Part shown: positions 26,995-36,358 of the stretch, one piece after another
How the letters are laid out: each line of letters begins with the position of its first letter
How positions within the stretch are numbered: position 1 is the stretch's first letter
Assembly (NCBI GenBank): GCA_965220095.1
Contig: OZ244805.1
Location: 3,720,001 to 3,784,000 of the forward strand
Reading direction: 5' to 3'
Origin: Bin87 sp965220095
GTDB lineage: Bacteria; Chloroflexota; Dehalococcoidia; Lucifugimonadales; UBA3495
DNA: 64,000 nucleotides
Notes under the pieces: model-generated
What the model saw: the letters and a program-made list of their open reading frames with translations, nothing else
Told to the model about the DNA's origin: nothing
Database searches by the model: none
Made by a program: the position numbers and the translations under genes

Positions 26995-27996
26995 CTAAAT
27001 CCCCAATAGCTGTTCCAGGTTGCGGTGACCGATCTTTTCCTTTTCCTCCCGGGAAAGGCTTTGCAAGCCATCCAACCAACCGCCCGGAGACGGGTCCCAT
27101 TCGACGAAAGGCCAATCGCTACCCATCACCACCCGGTCAGCGCCCACCGCGTCGATGAGGAACCTCAACGCGGGTTCGCTACTGGTGAGGAAGTCGTAGT
27201 ACAACTGCTTTTGGTAGGTGCTCGGCGGCCTGCTGATATTGCGCCGGGCTTCCGGGCGTACCCACCAGCCGTGATCCATCCGGCCCATGCCGAAGCAGGC
27301 TGGGCCGCCCCCGTGCGCGATGCACGCCTTCAGGTTAGGGCACTCCTCCAAAATCCCCCCGAAGATCAGCGTCGCCACCACCATGGCGTCCTCCAGCGGC
27401 ACGCCCACGCTGTTGGGTAACGAATACTTGCGCGACCGTTCCAGCGCCACGATGTTGGCCTGGGGCTGCGGGTGGAAAAAGAGCAGTGCGCCCAACTCCT
27501 CGGCGGCTTTGAACAATGGCAGAAAGTGCGGTTCGTCCCAATTCTCGCCGTTCACTACCGCGTCCAGCTCGGCGCCTTTCAGTCCCAGCACATTTACCGC
27601 CCGCTCCAGCTCGTCGATGGATGCGGCGACATCCTGGGCTGGCAGCGTTGCCATACCGACAAACCTTTGGGGATGCTGATGGGCCAGCTCGGCGATCGCA
27701 TTGTTCACTTCCCGAGCCATCTCCTGCGTCTGAACAGAATCCCAGCTGTAGCCGAAGAAAGGAGTGTGGATCGATACCACCTGCACGTCGGTGCTGCTGG
27801 CGTCCATGTCGGCCAACCGCTCTGCCGGCGTAAATCGAAGCTTGGGACTGTTGATGACCACCCGGCGACCGTTGGGATCGTTGAAGCCTGGGCTGGGTCT
27901 TTCCGAATAAACCAGCCCATACCAGTCCTCGCCACGAGTCTCAGCGCCCACGACGCTGGCGGGGATGTAGTGGGCGTGCACGTCTATCTTCCGCAA
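26995..27996 (-). CDS. Amidohydrolase family 2 (ACMSD-like decarboxylase/hydrolase)
   Basis: A 333-residue metal-dependent TIM barrel. The N-terminal H-x-H pair is in MRKIDVHAHYIP. GLKGAELDAVVNGENWDEPH, LLFFHPQPQ (metal His), CIAHGGGPA and MGSDWPFVEWD (metal Asp) follow. These are typical of the ACMSD / gamma-resorcylate decarboxylase clan. TTG at 27996 is preferred, because GGAGG sits seven bases upstream and the product then starts exactly like its neighbour (MRSIDIHAHI). The in-frame ATG at 28017 lacks such a signal. It follows the paralogous amidohydrolase by 28 bp. Members decarboxylate or hydrolyse aromatic-acid intermediates. Confidence 0.88.
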   Translation of the reverse strand: MRKIDVHAHYIPASVVGAETRGEDWYGLVYSERPSPGFNDPNGRRVVINSPKLRFTPAERLADMDASSTDVQVVSIHTPFFGYSWDSVQTQEMAREVNNAIAELAHQHPQRFVGMATLPAQDVAASIDELERAVNVLGLKGAELDAVVNGENWDEPHFLPLFKAAEELGALLFFHPQPQANIVALERSRKYSLPNSVGVPLEDAMVVATLIFGGILEECPNLKACIAHGGGPACFGMGRMDHGWWVRPEARRNISRPPSTYQKQLYYDFLTSSEPALRFLIDAVGADRVVMGSDWPFVEWDPSPGGWLDGLQSLSREEKEKIGHRNLEQLLGI

Positions 27997-28024
27997 GTTT
28001 CGCCTCCGGAGCTGCATGCTTTGC

Positions 28025-29020
28025 CTACAGGCCCAGCACGCGCTCCACGTTCTTCCACAGGATCGCTTCCTTCTCTTCGAGGGTAAGGCCCGGCAGGCTC
28101 AAAACCCAGGAAACCGGCCAGTTCTGCGCCATGTCGTAAGGCCAGTCGGTGCCGAACAATACCCGGTCCACTCCCACCGTGTCGATCAGGAACCGTAGCG
28201 CCGACTCGGTGTAGACGATGCTGTCGTAGTAAAAACGGGAGAGGTAGGAGGTGGGGGGCTCCATGCTCCGCCTTTCCTCGTCACCCAGCCCGTGCCAGCC
28301 TCGATCCATGCGGCCGGCGCCGTAACAGGCGTACCCGCCGCCGTGAGACAGGCAAATTTTAAGGTCCGGACAGGCGTCCATCACCCCGCCGATTACCAGG
28401 GATGCGAAGGTCAACGTCCGATCCGCCAGGTTGCCGATAGTGTTCGGAAGGTGGTAGCGACGGATGCGTGGGCTGACCACCGTGTCGCCGCCCTGGTGGA
28501 ACAGAATCAGCGCGCCCAATTGCTCTGCCGCTTGCCAGAAGGGGAGGAATTCCGATTCGTCCAGCAACCTGCCATTTACATGGTCGTTGATAACGGCGCC
28601 CTTGAAACCCATCTGGACCATTACCCGATCCAGTTCGGCTACGGCGGCATCGACGTCTTGCATGGGCAGGGTCGCCAGGCCGGCGAAACGGTCCGGCCAG
28701 GACTGGGTCATTTGCCCGATCTCGTCGTTGGTCTCACGGGACGTGGCAACGGCCACGGCGGTGTCCAGGTGGTAGTTATAAAGCCCGGCAAACGGAGAGA
28801 TTACGTGAACGTCCACGCCCAGCGAGTCCATGTCTGCCAGACGCTGCTCCGGCGTCCAGCTGGATTTGGGAGGGAGTTGGCCCCTTTCCTGCCCCGATAC
28901 CAGCAGCTCCTGCCCCCGGCCGTCGCGCTCCCGCCGCAATCCGTGCCAACTGTCGCCGTCGCGGGTGCCGCGCCAGAAGCACTGGGGAGTTATGTGGGCG
29001 TGAATGTCTATTGATCGCAT
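28025..29020 (-). CDS. Amidohydrolase family 2 (ACMSD-like), second copy
   Basis: A 331-residue paralog of the gene at 26995. It shares the H-x-H start (MRSIDIHAHITPQCF), GFKGAVINDHVNGRLLDESE, LILFHQGG, CLSHGGGYACYGAGRMDRGW and LFGTDWPYD. The start is the ATG at 29020, with GGAG seven bases upstream. An in-frame codon ten positions earlier has no ribosome-binding site. The two tandem paralogs and the LLM monooxygenase 54 bp upstream probably form one operon. This suggests oxidation followed by decarboxylation or hydrolysis of related intermediates. The substrate is unknown. Confidence 0.88.
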   Translation of the reverse strand: MRSIDIHAHITPQCFWRGTRDGDSWHGLRRERDGRGQELLVSGQERGQLPPKSSWTPEQRLADMDSLGVDVHVISPFAGLYNYHLDTAVAVATSRETNDEIGQMTQSWPDRFAGLATLPMQDVDAAVAELDRVMVQMGFKGAVINDHVNGRLLDESEFLPFWQAAEQLGALILFHQGGDTVVSPRIRRYHLPNTIGNLADRTLTFASLVIGGVMDACPDLKICLSHGGGYACYGAGRMDRGWHGLGDEERRSMEPPTSYLSRFYYDSIVYTESALRFLIDTVGVDRVLFGTDWPYDMAQNWPVSWVLSLPGLTLEEKEAILWKNVERVLGL

Positions 29021-29074
29021 ACCGGATCTCCAGTCTCGGTGTCGCAATCCCCTGATTCAGGCAATCCGATGTTG

Positions 29075-30139
29075 TTACCAGGACTTCAGGACTGGTAGAA
29101 CCTCTTCGGCGAAGAGCTTCAGGCCCCGTTCGGCAACGTGGAACGGCGTGCCGCCAAAGCGGAAGGCGACGTTCAACTCGAAATCGCCCAGCAGAGCCCG
29201 GCGTTCTTCAAGCCCCCTGAGAATTCGGTCCGGGGTACCCCAGCTGGCCGCCCTCATAAAGCCCTCTACTGCCCCCTCCAGGCCGGTGGATCGCGCGATC
29301 TCCGCCTTCTGTTGATAGGCGTCGTAGCCCTTTACGGACCTGAAATGATCGCCGAGAAATTCATAGTGGTAAAAATTGCTCTCGACGAATTTGCCTTGAT
29401 ATTGGCGCGCTTCTGCCTCGCACTGGGCATTGTCGGGGCCGCAGATGACGAATTCTGAGAGCATGAGGGCTGGCGGCTCCGTGCCGTGAAATTCGCGGTG
29501 CAGGGCTCGGCCACGTTCGATCCCGGGCATCCGCATCTCCCAGGGGCGGTCGGCGAACATGATGATGTGCGCGCCGAGCTTGGCCGCCGAGAGGACCGAT
29601 TCTTCGCTGGCGGCGACCGCGTAGATACGGCCGTCGAAGGAATGCTGGGGGCGCGGGCGGATTTCCGTGCGAGACTGCTGGTAGAAAGTCCCGTCGCCCT
29701 CTATAAACCCCGTCCTGAGGGCCTCGACTATCATCGGCGCCGCTTCGTCGAAACGTTCTCGCGATTCGTCCATGCTAATCCCGAAGACTTCGAATTCGCG
29801 CCGTGCCAGGCCTCGTCCGAACCCCAGTCGCAAGCGGCCATTGCTCAACAAGTCGAGGACGGCGGCATTTTCCGCCACTCGCAACGGGTCATGCCAGGGC
29901 AGGATCACGGCGGCTGTCCCCACGTCGATGTCCGGATGCTTCGCCGCGATGTGGGTCATCAACTGGATATTGTCCGGTACGAAGGAATAATCGTTGAAAT
30001 GATGTTCCGCAGACCACAGGCAATCGAAGCCCGCATCGGCGGCGATTTCAGCGAGGCGCAGTTCCTCCTCCCACATCTGGCCGTCAGAGCCATCTTCCCA
30101 GCCGTAACTCGAGAAGATCATCATCATTCCAACATCCAT
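29075..30139 (-). CDS. Luciferase-like (LLM class) monooxygenase
   Basis: A 354-residue LLM enzyme. Blocks are AEIAADAGFDCLWSAEHHFN, HPDIDVGTAAVILPWHDPLR, LRLGFGRGLARREFEVFGIS, IRPRPQHSFDGRIYAVAAS and WGTPDRILRGLEERR. The AEHHF motif places it in the alkanal/long-chain hydroxylating subgroup of luciferase-like proteins. AGGAG lies seven bases before the ATG. It heads a leftward group with two amidohydrolases and probably the HyuA-HyuB fusion. FMNH2 or F420H2 must come from a separate reductase. Confidence 0.9.
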   Translation of the reverse strand: MDVGMMMIFSSYGWEDGSDGQMWEEELRLAEIAADAGFDCLWSAEHHFNDYSFVPDNIQLMTHIAAKHPDIDVGTAAVILPWHDPLRVAENAAVLDLLSNGRLRLGFGRGLARREFEVFGISMDESRERFDEAAPMIVEALRTGFIEGDGTFYQQSRTEIRPRPQHSFDGRIYAVAASEESVLSAAKLGAHIIMFADRPWEMRMPGIERGRALHREFHGTEPPALMLSEFVICGPDNAQCEAEARQYQGKFVESNFYHYEFLGDHFRSVKGYDAYQQKAEIARSTGLEGAVEGFMRAASWGTPDRILRGLEERRALLGDFELNVAFRFGGTPFHVAERGLKLFAEEVLPVLKSW

Positions 30140-30525
30140 TCGTACGCTCCTGCTGATTATTGCAGGTCACCTGTTCTTGCAGGTTCCCTGTCTCCGTTCA
30201 ACGCCGAATTCTAAACGTCCGGGCCGCGGCAGACAAGGAGACGGACGGGTTCGATCTATGTCGGGACTGTGCTCTACGATCGTCAAAGCGAGCCTTCAGG
30301 CCCGCCGCACGTTCGCTCATAACGGCTCTTATTCTCCCAAATGCCCGAATCCGTAATCTATTCAATCCGTTGCCTACCCTATGTTACGCCGCGGCAATCA
30401 CACGCTGGGAGAATTTCGTCCCATGGAGCCGAGCCCAGACGGACTAAACCTGCGCCGTCACCGAAGCCGGGCATTTTGGAACCGGAATTGCCGCGCCGGG
30501 TGGCATGCCCCGGTTGACAGCAACG
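30140..30525. other. Spacer of about 390 bp between two leftward genes
   Basis: No gene, RNA or clear terminator is recognised. It should hold the promoter of the leftward monooxygenase operon. Confidence 0.4.
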
Positions 30526-31953
30526 TCACTCGACGGCGTGTAGCACCCCGTCGCTGGTTCTGACGTAGAAACGCCCGTCGGCAAATACCGGCGATATCCC
30601 GATGGGCGCTTCCAAAGGCAGCCTCCAGATTAAATCACCGTCGGAACGGCGCAGGGCGTAGAAGGATCCGTCGTTGGAGCCGAAATAGACCCGGTCCCCC
30701 AATACCACTGCGGACCCGAAAATGGCGTCCTCAGCCGCAAACCGCCATGTTTCCCTGCCTGAATGCGCGTCCACGCCGTAAAAGTTGCCGTGGAAACTCC
30801 CTACGTAAAGCAAATCGGATGTTACCGCCGGAGTGGCCACCAACCCGGAGGAGGTCTGCTTTTCCGGATCGAAACGCCACTGCCCGCCCTTTTGCACTGG
30901 AGGAGCGGGCACGCCAGGAATCCGCCATATCCAAAACTGTGCCCAGAGCTTCTTGAACTGGAATTCACCGGGGATTTCCCGCGCGTGGGCGTCAACGGCG
31001 TACACCCGGCCGCCAGCGGGGAAATATGCAATTTCATTGGACACCACCGGGGATGCTTTGGTGTTGCCCTTGGTGCGGAACCGCAACTTGCTTTGGCCAG
31101 TCCTGGCGTCAAACATATAGAGATTGCCCAGATTATCGGTGGCAAACACTCTCCCATAGCTCACTGCAGGCGCAGAGCGGAGCTCGCCCCGAATCTTCTG
31201 CTGCCATAAGGGCTTTCCAGTGGCTGCATCCAGTGCGTAGAGGAAGCTATCGGACGAGCCGAAGTACACGATGCCGCCATCTACCACCGGAGACGCAACA
31301 ATGGGCCCTTCGGTTTTGAAATCCCACCGGACTTCCCGCGTATTACGGTCCAAGGCCAGTATACGATGGTCCAGCAAGCCCACGTAGAGGAGGTTGTCGG
31401 CAATCGCCATCGAATGGTCCAGTGGACTTGGAGTCTTATATTCCCAAGCCACCTGACCGGTCGCCGATTCCAGTGCGGTGATCTTAAAAAAACCGCCCAC
31501 GTAGACAATCCCGTCATGTACCACCGGGGCTCCGCGGGTGGGAGTGCCCAAATCCCGCGACCAGACGACCCGTCCTTCCGGCTGGACAGGCGCCACGGGT
31601 ATATGCCGGGTGAGCTGTAGGTTTCTGCCGACCATAGACCATTGGCCCGGGGCGGAGGCCGAGCTGACCTCGGTGCTGGGAGCCTTGAACAGCAGCTGAA
31701 TGGGGTTGGGAAAAAAGGGGAAATACAGCCATGCCGCAAAAGCCAGCAACACGGCGGCGACGGAGAGTCGGATCAAACGGCGTCTGGAAAGCCATCTGCG
31801 GCTACCGGGAAGCCGCCGGGCCCACCTGGGGATAATGGCGACGACCCGTTGGCATTGTTGGCAAGGCTGTCCCGGGCTTTGGCCGGCTGTCCCGCACCAA
31901 CCGCAGACCACGGTATTGGCGGGCTCGGTTTCGGGATGGAGGACGTTACTCAT
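30526..31953 (-). CDS. Membrane-anchored PQQ-like beta-propeller protein (BamB-like) with zinc ribbon
   Basis: A 475-residue protein. Residues 15-42 hold two C-x2-C pairs (CGWC, CQQC), probably a zinc ribbon. A basic stretch and a transmembrane helix (about residues 62-80, RLSVAAVLLAFAAWLYF) follow. A beta-propeller of repeated blades then runs to the end. Blade signatures such as VYVGGFFKITALESATGQV, VYFGSSDSFLYALDAATGKP and VYFGSNDGSFYALRRSDGDL match the PQQ/BamB repeat. The topology puts the zinc ribbon in the cytoplasm and the propeller outside. The propeller could bind proteins or ligands. The true role is unknown. It is not the BamB of a Bam complex in the usual sense. Confidence 0.85.
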   Translation of the reverse strand: MSNVLHPETEPANTVVCGWCGTAGQSPGQPCQQCQRVVAIIPRWARRLPGSRRWLSRRRLIRLSVAAVLLAFAAWLYFPFFPNPIQLLFKAPSTEVSSASAPGQWSMVGRNLQLTRHIPVAPVQPEGRVVWSRDLGTPTRGAPVVHDGIVYVGGFFKITALESATGQVAWEYKTPSPLDHSMAIADNLLYVGLLDHRILALDRNTREVRWDFKTEGPIVASPVVDGGIVYFGSSDSFLYALDAATGKPLWQQKIRGELRSAPAVSYGRVFATDNLGNLYMFDARTGQSKLRFRTKGNTKASPVVSNEIAYFPAGGRVYAVDAHAREIPGEFQFKKLWAQFWIWRIPGVPAPPVQKGGQWRFDPEKQTSSGLVATPAVTSDLLYVGSFHGNFYGVDAHSGRETWRFAAEDAIFGSAVVLGDRVYFGSNDGSFYALRRSDGDLIWRLPLEAPIGISPVFADGRFYVRTSDGVLHAVE

Positions 31954-32606
31954 TGGTTATAGGTTATCCCGTTTCGATGGGCCGGGGCAATAGCGAAACC
32001 AGGAGCCCGGCGGGATCATGTGACGCCGGGGCTGATGGCCAGTATTGGCAAGGCGGCTGAAGAGCAGAGGTTAGTAGAGGTGACAAGCGGCCTTTTCCAA
32101 GCCCTCCTGCCGGGCGTTCCGAATCTTCTACGACACGCCTTTCCGAGGCGACGGGACATCCGGGCCGGGAGCGGCACCCCGTGAGCGGGGTAATGTGCGA
32201 AGGCGCCTCCGCCGTTAGCAGAAGGCAACGAGGTACTTGGCTGATTCGAAGGCACGAATGTGTATCTGTGGGAGAGCGGGTAGGCCCGGTGAGTTGCCAG
32301 CCGGGGTTTGCCTGAAGGGTCGCAGCCTGATTTCATGCGACAAGTTCACCTCCCGCTGTTCTGCATGTTCGCCAACATGGCACGGGTGAACGTTGGCCTC
32401 GGCGGCGACGTTGGGAGCACCCACTCGGGGTCTCAAGGATGATCAAGGGGCCTGGGAGACCGCCTGGGCGGTGTTCCGGTAGCCCCAATCGTGCTGCCCC
32501 TTGAAGGTCTGGATAATCGCAGCGTCAAGCAGTATCTGACCTTCGGCAATCTGCTCCAGGCGCAAGATCGACGGGGATCATTTCGTCTTGTGGTGAAGCC
32601 AACACC
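31954..32606. other. Intergenic region of about 650 bp
   Basis: No intact gene is supported. On the minus strand, 32442-32575 reads LRLEQIAEGQILLDAAIIQT and ends soon after at a stop. It may be a decayed gene end of about 40 codons, family not recognised. The stretch 32060-32400 is GC-rich and has several short inverted repeats but no tRNA or riboswitch I can name. Confidence 0.35.
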
Positions 32607-33482
32607 TTACACATTCCTTTGCTTCGGGTCCAGCTTGTCGCGCAGCCAGTCTCCCAGCAGATTCATGGACAACACCGTAAGCAGGATGGCCAACCCGGGG
32701 AAGAAAGATACCCACCAGGCATCCACCACAAACTCCCGCCCGTCAGCCACCATCAAGCCCCATGCCGGGGTGGGTCGGGAAATGCCGGCTCCCAGGAAGC
32801 TGAGAGTTGCCTCCAGCACGATGACGAAACCAACCTGCAACGTGGCCAGGACTACTATGGTGTTGACGATATTCGGGAAGATGTAGCGGAGCATGATCCG
32901 CGTGTTGGAGGCCCCCGCCACTCGGGCTCGCGATATGTAATCTTGAGCTCTGATGGTCAGGGTTTCGCCCCTGACCAACCGGGCATACCGGGACCATTGG
33001 CTTAACACCAGCACGGCGATCAGTATCTTCATGCTGGGTCCTGCCATGGCCGCTACCACGATTGCTACTACGATGATCGGCAACGACAGGGAAATGTCCA
33101 CCAAACGCATGAGGAGATTGTCCCACCAACCGCCGTAGTAGGCGGAAACGATGCCGAATGAGGTGCCGATCAATCCCGATACGAGGATGGCAACGCCGGC
33201 CACCATCATCGACACCCTGGCGCCGTAGATGACGCGGCTAAGTACGTCCCGCCCGATCTTGTCGGTTCCGAATAAGTGCTCTCGGGACGGCGGCGAGAGA
33301 CGATTACGCATATCGCCCTGCAACGGTTCGTAGGGGGCGACCAGTGCGGGGAGCATGGAGGGGATGACCAAAACCGCCACCAGGATGATCACCGGGATTA
33401 CCGGGTAACGGCGTACTTCCCCCAATGCGCCGACGATCCCCGATGGCGAAAGCGGGCGGGCTCTGGATATTTCTAAGGCCAT
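32607..33482 (-). CDS. ABC transporter permease, DppC/OppC type
   Basis: A 291-residue inner-membrane permease with an N-terminal helix (VIPVIILVAVLVIPSML) and a DppC-type periplasmic segment PLQGDMRNRLSPPSREHLFG leading into TDKIGRDVLSRVIYGARVS. The ABC-coupling EAA loop (EAALAxGAS-like) appears as YISRARVAGASNTRIMLRYI. The C-terminus GDWLRDKLDPK is standard. It partners the DppB-type gene 32 bp upstream and the binding protein beyond. Together they import peptides, opines or other small solutes. ATPase genes are not present in the window. Confidence 0.92.
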   Translation of the reverse strand: MALEISRARPLSPSGIVGALGEVRRYPVIPVIILVAVLVIPSMLPALVAPYEPLQGDMRNRLSPPSREHLFGTDKIGRDVLSRVIYGARVSMMVAGVAILVSGLIGTSFGIVSAYYGGWWDNLLMRLVDISLSLPIIVVAIVVAAMAGPSMKILIAVLVLSQWSRYARLVRGETLTIRAQDYISRARVAGASNTRIMLRYIFPNIVNTIVVLATLQVGFVIVLEATLSFLGAGISRPTPAWGLMVADGREFVVDAWWVSFFPGLAILLTVLSMNLLGDWLRDKLDPKQRNV

Positions 33483-33514
33483 GGATTTTGTCCTTGTTTA
33501 GAGCTCTCTCAACG

Positions 33515-34435
33515 TCAGGTATACCGTATGCGGGGGTCCAGGTAAGCGTACGCTATGTCCACCAGCAGATTGGCGATGATGTAGATGCTGGTGAAGGTTA
33601 GCATGATTCCTTGCAGCAAGGCGTAATCACTGGAGCGGGCCGCCGTGAACAAGAGGAACCCCAGACCAGGCCACTGGAAGACCGTTTCGATCGAAACGGA
33701 CCCTACCAATAGCGCCCCCATCGTAATCGCGAAATAGGTCAGCGGCGCGATGGCGGCATTCCGCAAGCAGTGCTTCCAGATTATCTTCCGTTCCGGTAGG
33801 CCTTTGATCCTGGCCAGCTTCACGTATTCGCTGTCCAGCACGTCCAGCATGGAAGACCGGACTAAACGGAGCATCGCGGCGACCTGGAACCACCCGATGG
33901 CAATGGCAGGCAGCACCAAGTGGTTTAACCCACCCCTCCCGGAGGTTGGGAACCATCCCAACAGCACCGCAAAAATCCACATGAGGATGATGCCCAGCCA
34001 GAAGACCGGCAAGGACTGTCCCAGCAGGGCCACGAGTTTGCCCGTAACGTCAAAATAGGTATCCCGTTTGACCGCCGTCAATACCCCGATGGGTAGCCCG
34101 ATTACAACGGCCACCAGGAGGCCGGCGCCGGCCAACTGCACCGTTGCCATAAAACGGGCGCTGATGAGTTCGGCTACCGTGAACCTCGGGTATTTGAAGG
34201 AGTTGCCAAAGTCGCCCCGTAGCGCGTTCTTCACGTAGGTGAAGTACTGGATGTGCAACGGTTCGTTGATGCCCCAGAATTCTTCCAGGTCCGCCCTGAC
34301 CTGGGCGTCGGCGTCGTCCGGCAATATGGCATCCAAGGGGTTGCCGCCGGCGTGCCCCAGACCGAAGGCTACCACGCTCACTACCGCCAACACCAGTATG
34401 GACTGGAGGATACGTAAAAGGATATACCGTTGCAT
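33515..34435 (-). CDS. ABC transporter permease, DppB/OppB type
   Basis: A 306-residue permease starting MQRYILLRILQSILVLAVVS, the standard DppB N-terminus. It has six predicted helices, the WGINEPLHIQYFTYVKNALRGDFGNSF block and the coupling loop SEYVKLARIKGLPERKIIWKH. The C-terminus is DIAYAYLDPRIRY. TAGGAG lies seven bases before the ATG. It forms the channel with the DppC-type subunit encoded just downstream. Confidence 0.92.
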   Translation of the reverse strand: MQRYILLRILQSILVLAVVSVVAFGLGHAGGNPLDAILPDDADAQVRADLEEFWGINEPLHIQYFTYVKNALRGDFGNSFKYPRFTVAELISARFMATVQLAGAGLLVAVVIGLPIGVLTAVKRDTYFDVTGKLVALLGQSLPVFWLGIILMWIFAVLLGWFPTSGRGGLNHLVLPAIAIGWFQVAAMLRLVRSSMLDVLDSEYVKLARIKGLPERKIIWKHCLRNAAIAPLTYFAITMGALLVGSVSIETVFQWPGLGFLLFTAARSSDYALLQGIMLTFTSIYIIANLLVDIAYAYLDPRIRYT

Positions 34436-34555
34436 CCTTAACTCCTAACCGAGTTGGGCAGACGCTATTAGCGATACGCACCGCAATTCTTGGTTGCCCA
34501 GCAATCGCGGTGCGTTGAAATCAGGCTGTTCTCTGTTGCGAGGTTGAAGCGAGGA

Positions 34556-36358
34556 TCAGCAGGGTGGCGCCTTGATCTCCTCGTTGCTGCCCAAGTCGCC
34601 GCCCTCCCAACCGGGGAAAGTCCACGAGCAAATGACCTCGGGGTCTACCACCATCTCGATGGGCACCCAGAAGAGCGGTATCCACTCATGTTCGTAGAAC
34701 TTGATGTCCCCCATCTGTATCAGAATCTTGGCGCGTTCGTCTGCGTCCATGGTCGTCTGCAACGTGTGGTACAGGTCACGCAGCTCCTTGGTCTCGTACA
34801 TCCAGACCACGCCGCCGTCGTCCTTATGGGTGTTGAACAGCATCATCTGGGCTTCCTGAGCCTTGAAGGAGGGCGTGGTCGCCAGGGCTGTTTCGTGGTT
34901 GGCCTTTTGGCGACGCCGGGCAACCACCGCCGCCCGATCCTCGTCCCGCAGCGTCAGATCCACGCCAATCTCCGCCCAGGCCAGTTGCATGAACTGGGCT
35001 ATCTGCGGCAGTTCCGGCGCACCCGGGAATGGATACATGGGGACGGTAATCTCGAACCCTTCGGGGTAGCCGGCGTCAACCAGAAGCTGCTTGGCCGTCT
35101 CTAGGTCATAGCCGTACTCCGCCTCCCAGTCCGCGTCCCACTGGGGGTTCCACGGGGTCAGTTCACTATGGAAGGAGTGCACCTTGGAGTCCCACACCCG
35201 ACCCTTGTAAAGCTCTTGCTTGAAGGTTTCCCGGTCCACGGCCTTGTTCAGCGCCTTGCGCACCATAATGCCGATTTCGCCCGGGGCCGTAACGGGGAAG
35301 TTGGGGTCATAGTTCTCCGGGTCGTTGTAGAACATGCCGCCAAAGCGGAAGGCCGTCTGCTGGGCCGGGCCGGTGCTCTGGATGATCTTGAAGCCTTCCT
35401 CAACCAGCCGGTCGCCCAAGTCTCGATTGACCTCGGTCATGTGGGTCTCACCGGCGCGGAACTGGGCCAGGCGGGTGGCCTCTTCCAACACCCAGGTGTT
35501 GCGCATTTCCGGATAGTCGGGGTCGTGGCGCCAGTGACCGTCCGGGAAGGCCAGCGAGTAATCCACTTGAACCTCCTCGACCCGGCCGTCGTACTGATAA
35601 GGACCGGTGCCGGCCATGCGTTCGTAGAGCTCGGTGGTGCAACCCTCGCTCGCCTGGTTTTCAGCGACATCAAACCCGCCGGCCTGGTCGCACTGGGCCT
35701 TGCTGGATATCATGTTGCCCGCGGACTCGGCGGCATAGAACAGGTACTCCGCAGAAGGGTTGACCATGTGAACGTTAATGTTGCACGGGTCGATGATTTC
35801 CACGTGGTCGACGTTACAGATACCACCCTTGTAGCTGGCGCGGGTGCCCTGCTGGCAGATCAGCTGGAAGCTGTGTTCCACGTCTTCTGCGGTGAACTCA
35901 CCGAAACCGCGGTGGAACTGAACGCCCTGCTCCAACTCAAAGGTCCAAACGTCGCCGATGGCGTTCATCTCCCAGCTTTTCGCCAGCATTGGTTTCCATT
36001 CGCTGGTCACGGAGTCCAACTGAACCAGATATTCCATGAAGGGGCTGTGCTGGTAAACGAAGTCTACTCCGCCCAACCATGGCACCACAGTGTCGTCGAT
36101 GGGCGTGATCAACCCCAGGATGATCTTTTGCACCGGCAACTCTTTGCCGTTGCTGGCCGTGTCCGCAGGCTGATCTTTGGCTTCGGCAGCCGCCGTGGGC
36201 TGGGCTGCTGCCGCCCCAGCAGAGGCAGAATCTCCACTGGCTTGATCAGTTTCAGCCGGATCCTCGGCTCCACCACATGCTACGGCAAACGCCAGCAGCA
36301 TCAGCATGGGCACGATTATCAACGTTGAGGGGACCTTGATACCGTAACGCTTCATCAT
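34556..36358 (-). CDS. ABC transporter substrate-binding protein (peptide/solute, family 5), lipoprotein
   Basis: A 600-residue binding protein from the ATG at 36358, chosen because GGAGGT lies three to eight bases upstream. The frame is open further upstream but without a signal peptide. A signal peptide ends in LLAFAVACGG (lipobox cysteine near residue 26) and is followed by an Ala/Asp-rich linker. The mature part shows the SBP_bac_5 features WTFELEQGVQFHRGFGEFTA, EDVEHSF and the C-terminal lobe. Family 5 binds di- and oligopeptides, nickel-chelates, opines and glycosides. The permease genes lie 120 bp downstream on the same strand. Confidence 0.92.
   Translation of the reverse strand: MMKRYGIKVPSTLIIVPMLMLLAFAVACGGAEDPAETDQASGDSASAGAAAAQPTAAAEAKDQPADTASNGKELPVQKIILGLITPIDDTVVPWLGGVDFVYQHSPFMEYLVQLDSVTSEWKPMLAKSWEMNAIGDVWTFELEQGVQFHRGFGEFTAEDVEHSFQLICQQGTRASYKGGICNVDHVEIIDPCNINVHMVNPSAEYLFYAAESAGNMISSKAQCDQAGGFDVAENQASEGCTTELYERMAGTGPYQYDGRVEEVQVDYSLAFPDGHWRHDPDYPEMRNTWVLEEATRLAQFRAGETHMTEVNRDLGDRLVEEGFKIIQSTGPAQQTAFRFGGMFYNDPENYDPNFPVTAPGEIGIMVRKALNKAVDRETFKQELYKGRVWDSKVHSFHSELTPWNPQWDADWEAEYGYDLETAKQLLVDAGYPEGFEITVPMYPFPGAPELPQIAQFMQLAWAEIGVDLTLRDEDRAAVVARRRQKANHETALATTPSFKAQEAQMMLFNTHKDDGGVVWMYETKELRDLYHTLQTTMDADERAKILIQMGDIKFYEHEWIPLFWVPIEMVVDPEVICSWTFPGWEGGDLGSNEEIKAPPC

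Noticed and set aside
32060..32400. GC-rich, structured spacer that could be a group II intron or structured RNA
   Set aside because: No domain V-like hairpin, GUGYG start or intron-encoded protein was found, and no known RNA family was recognised by eye.
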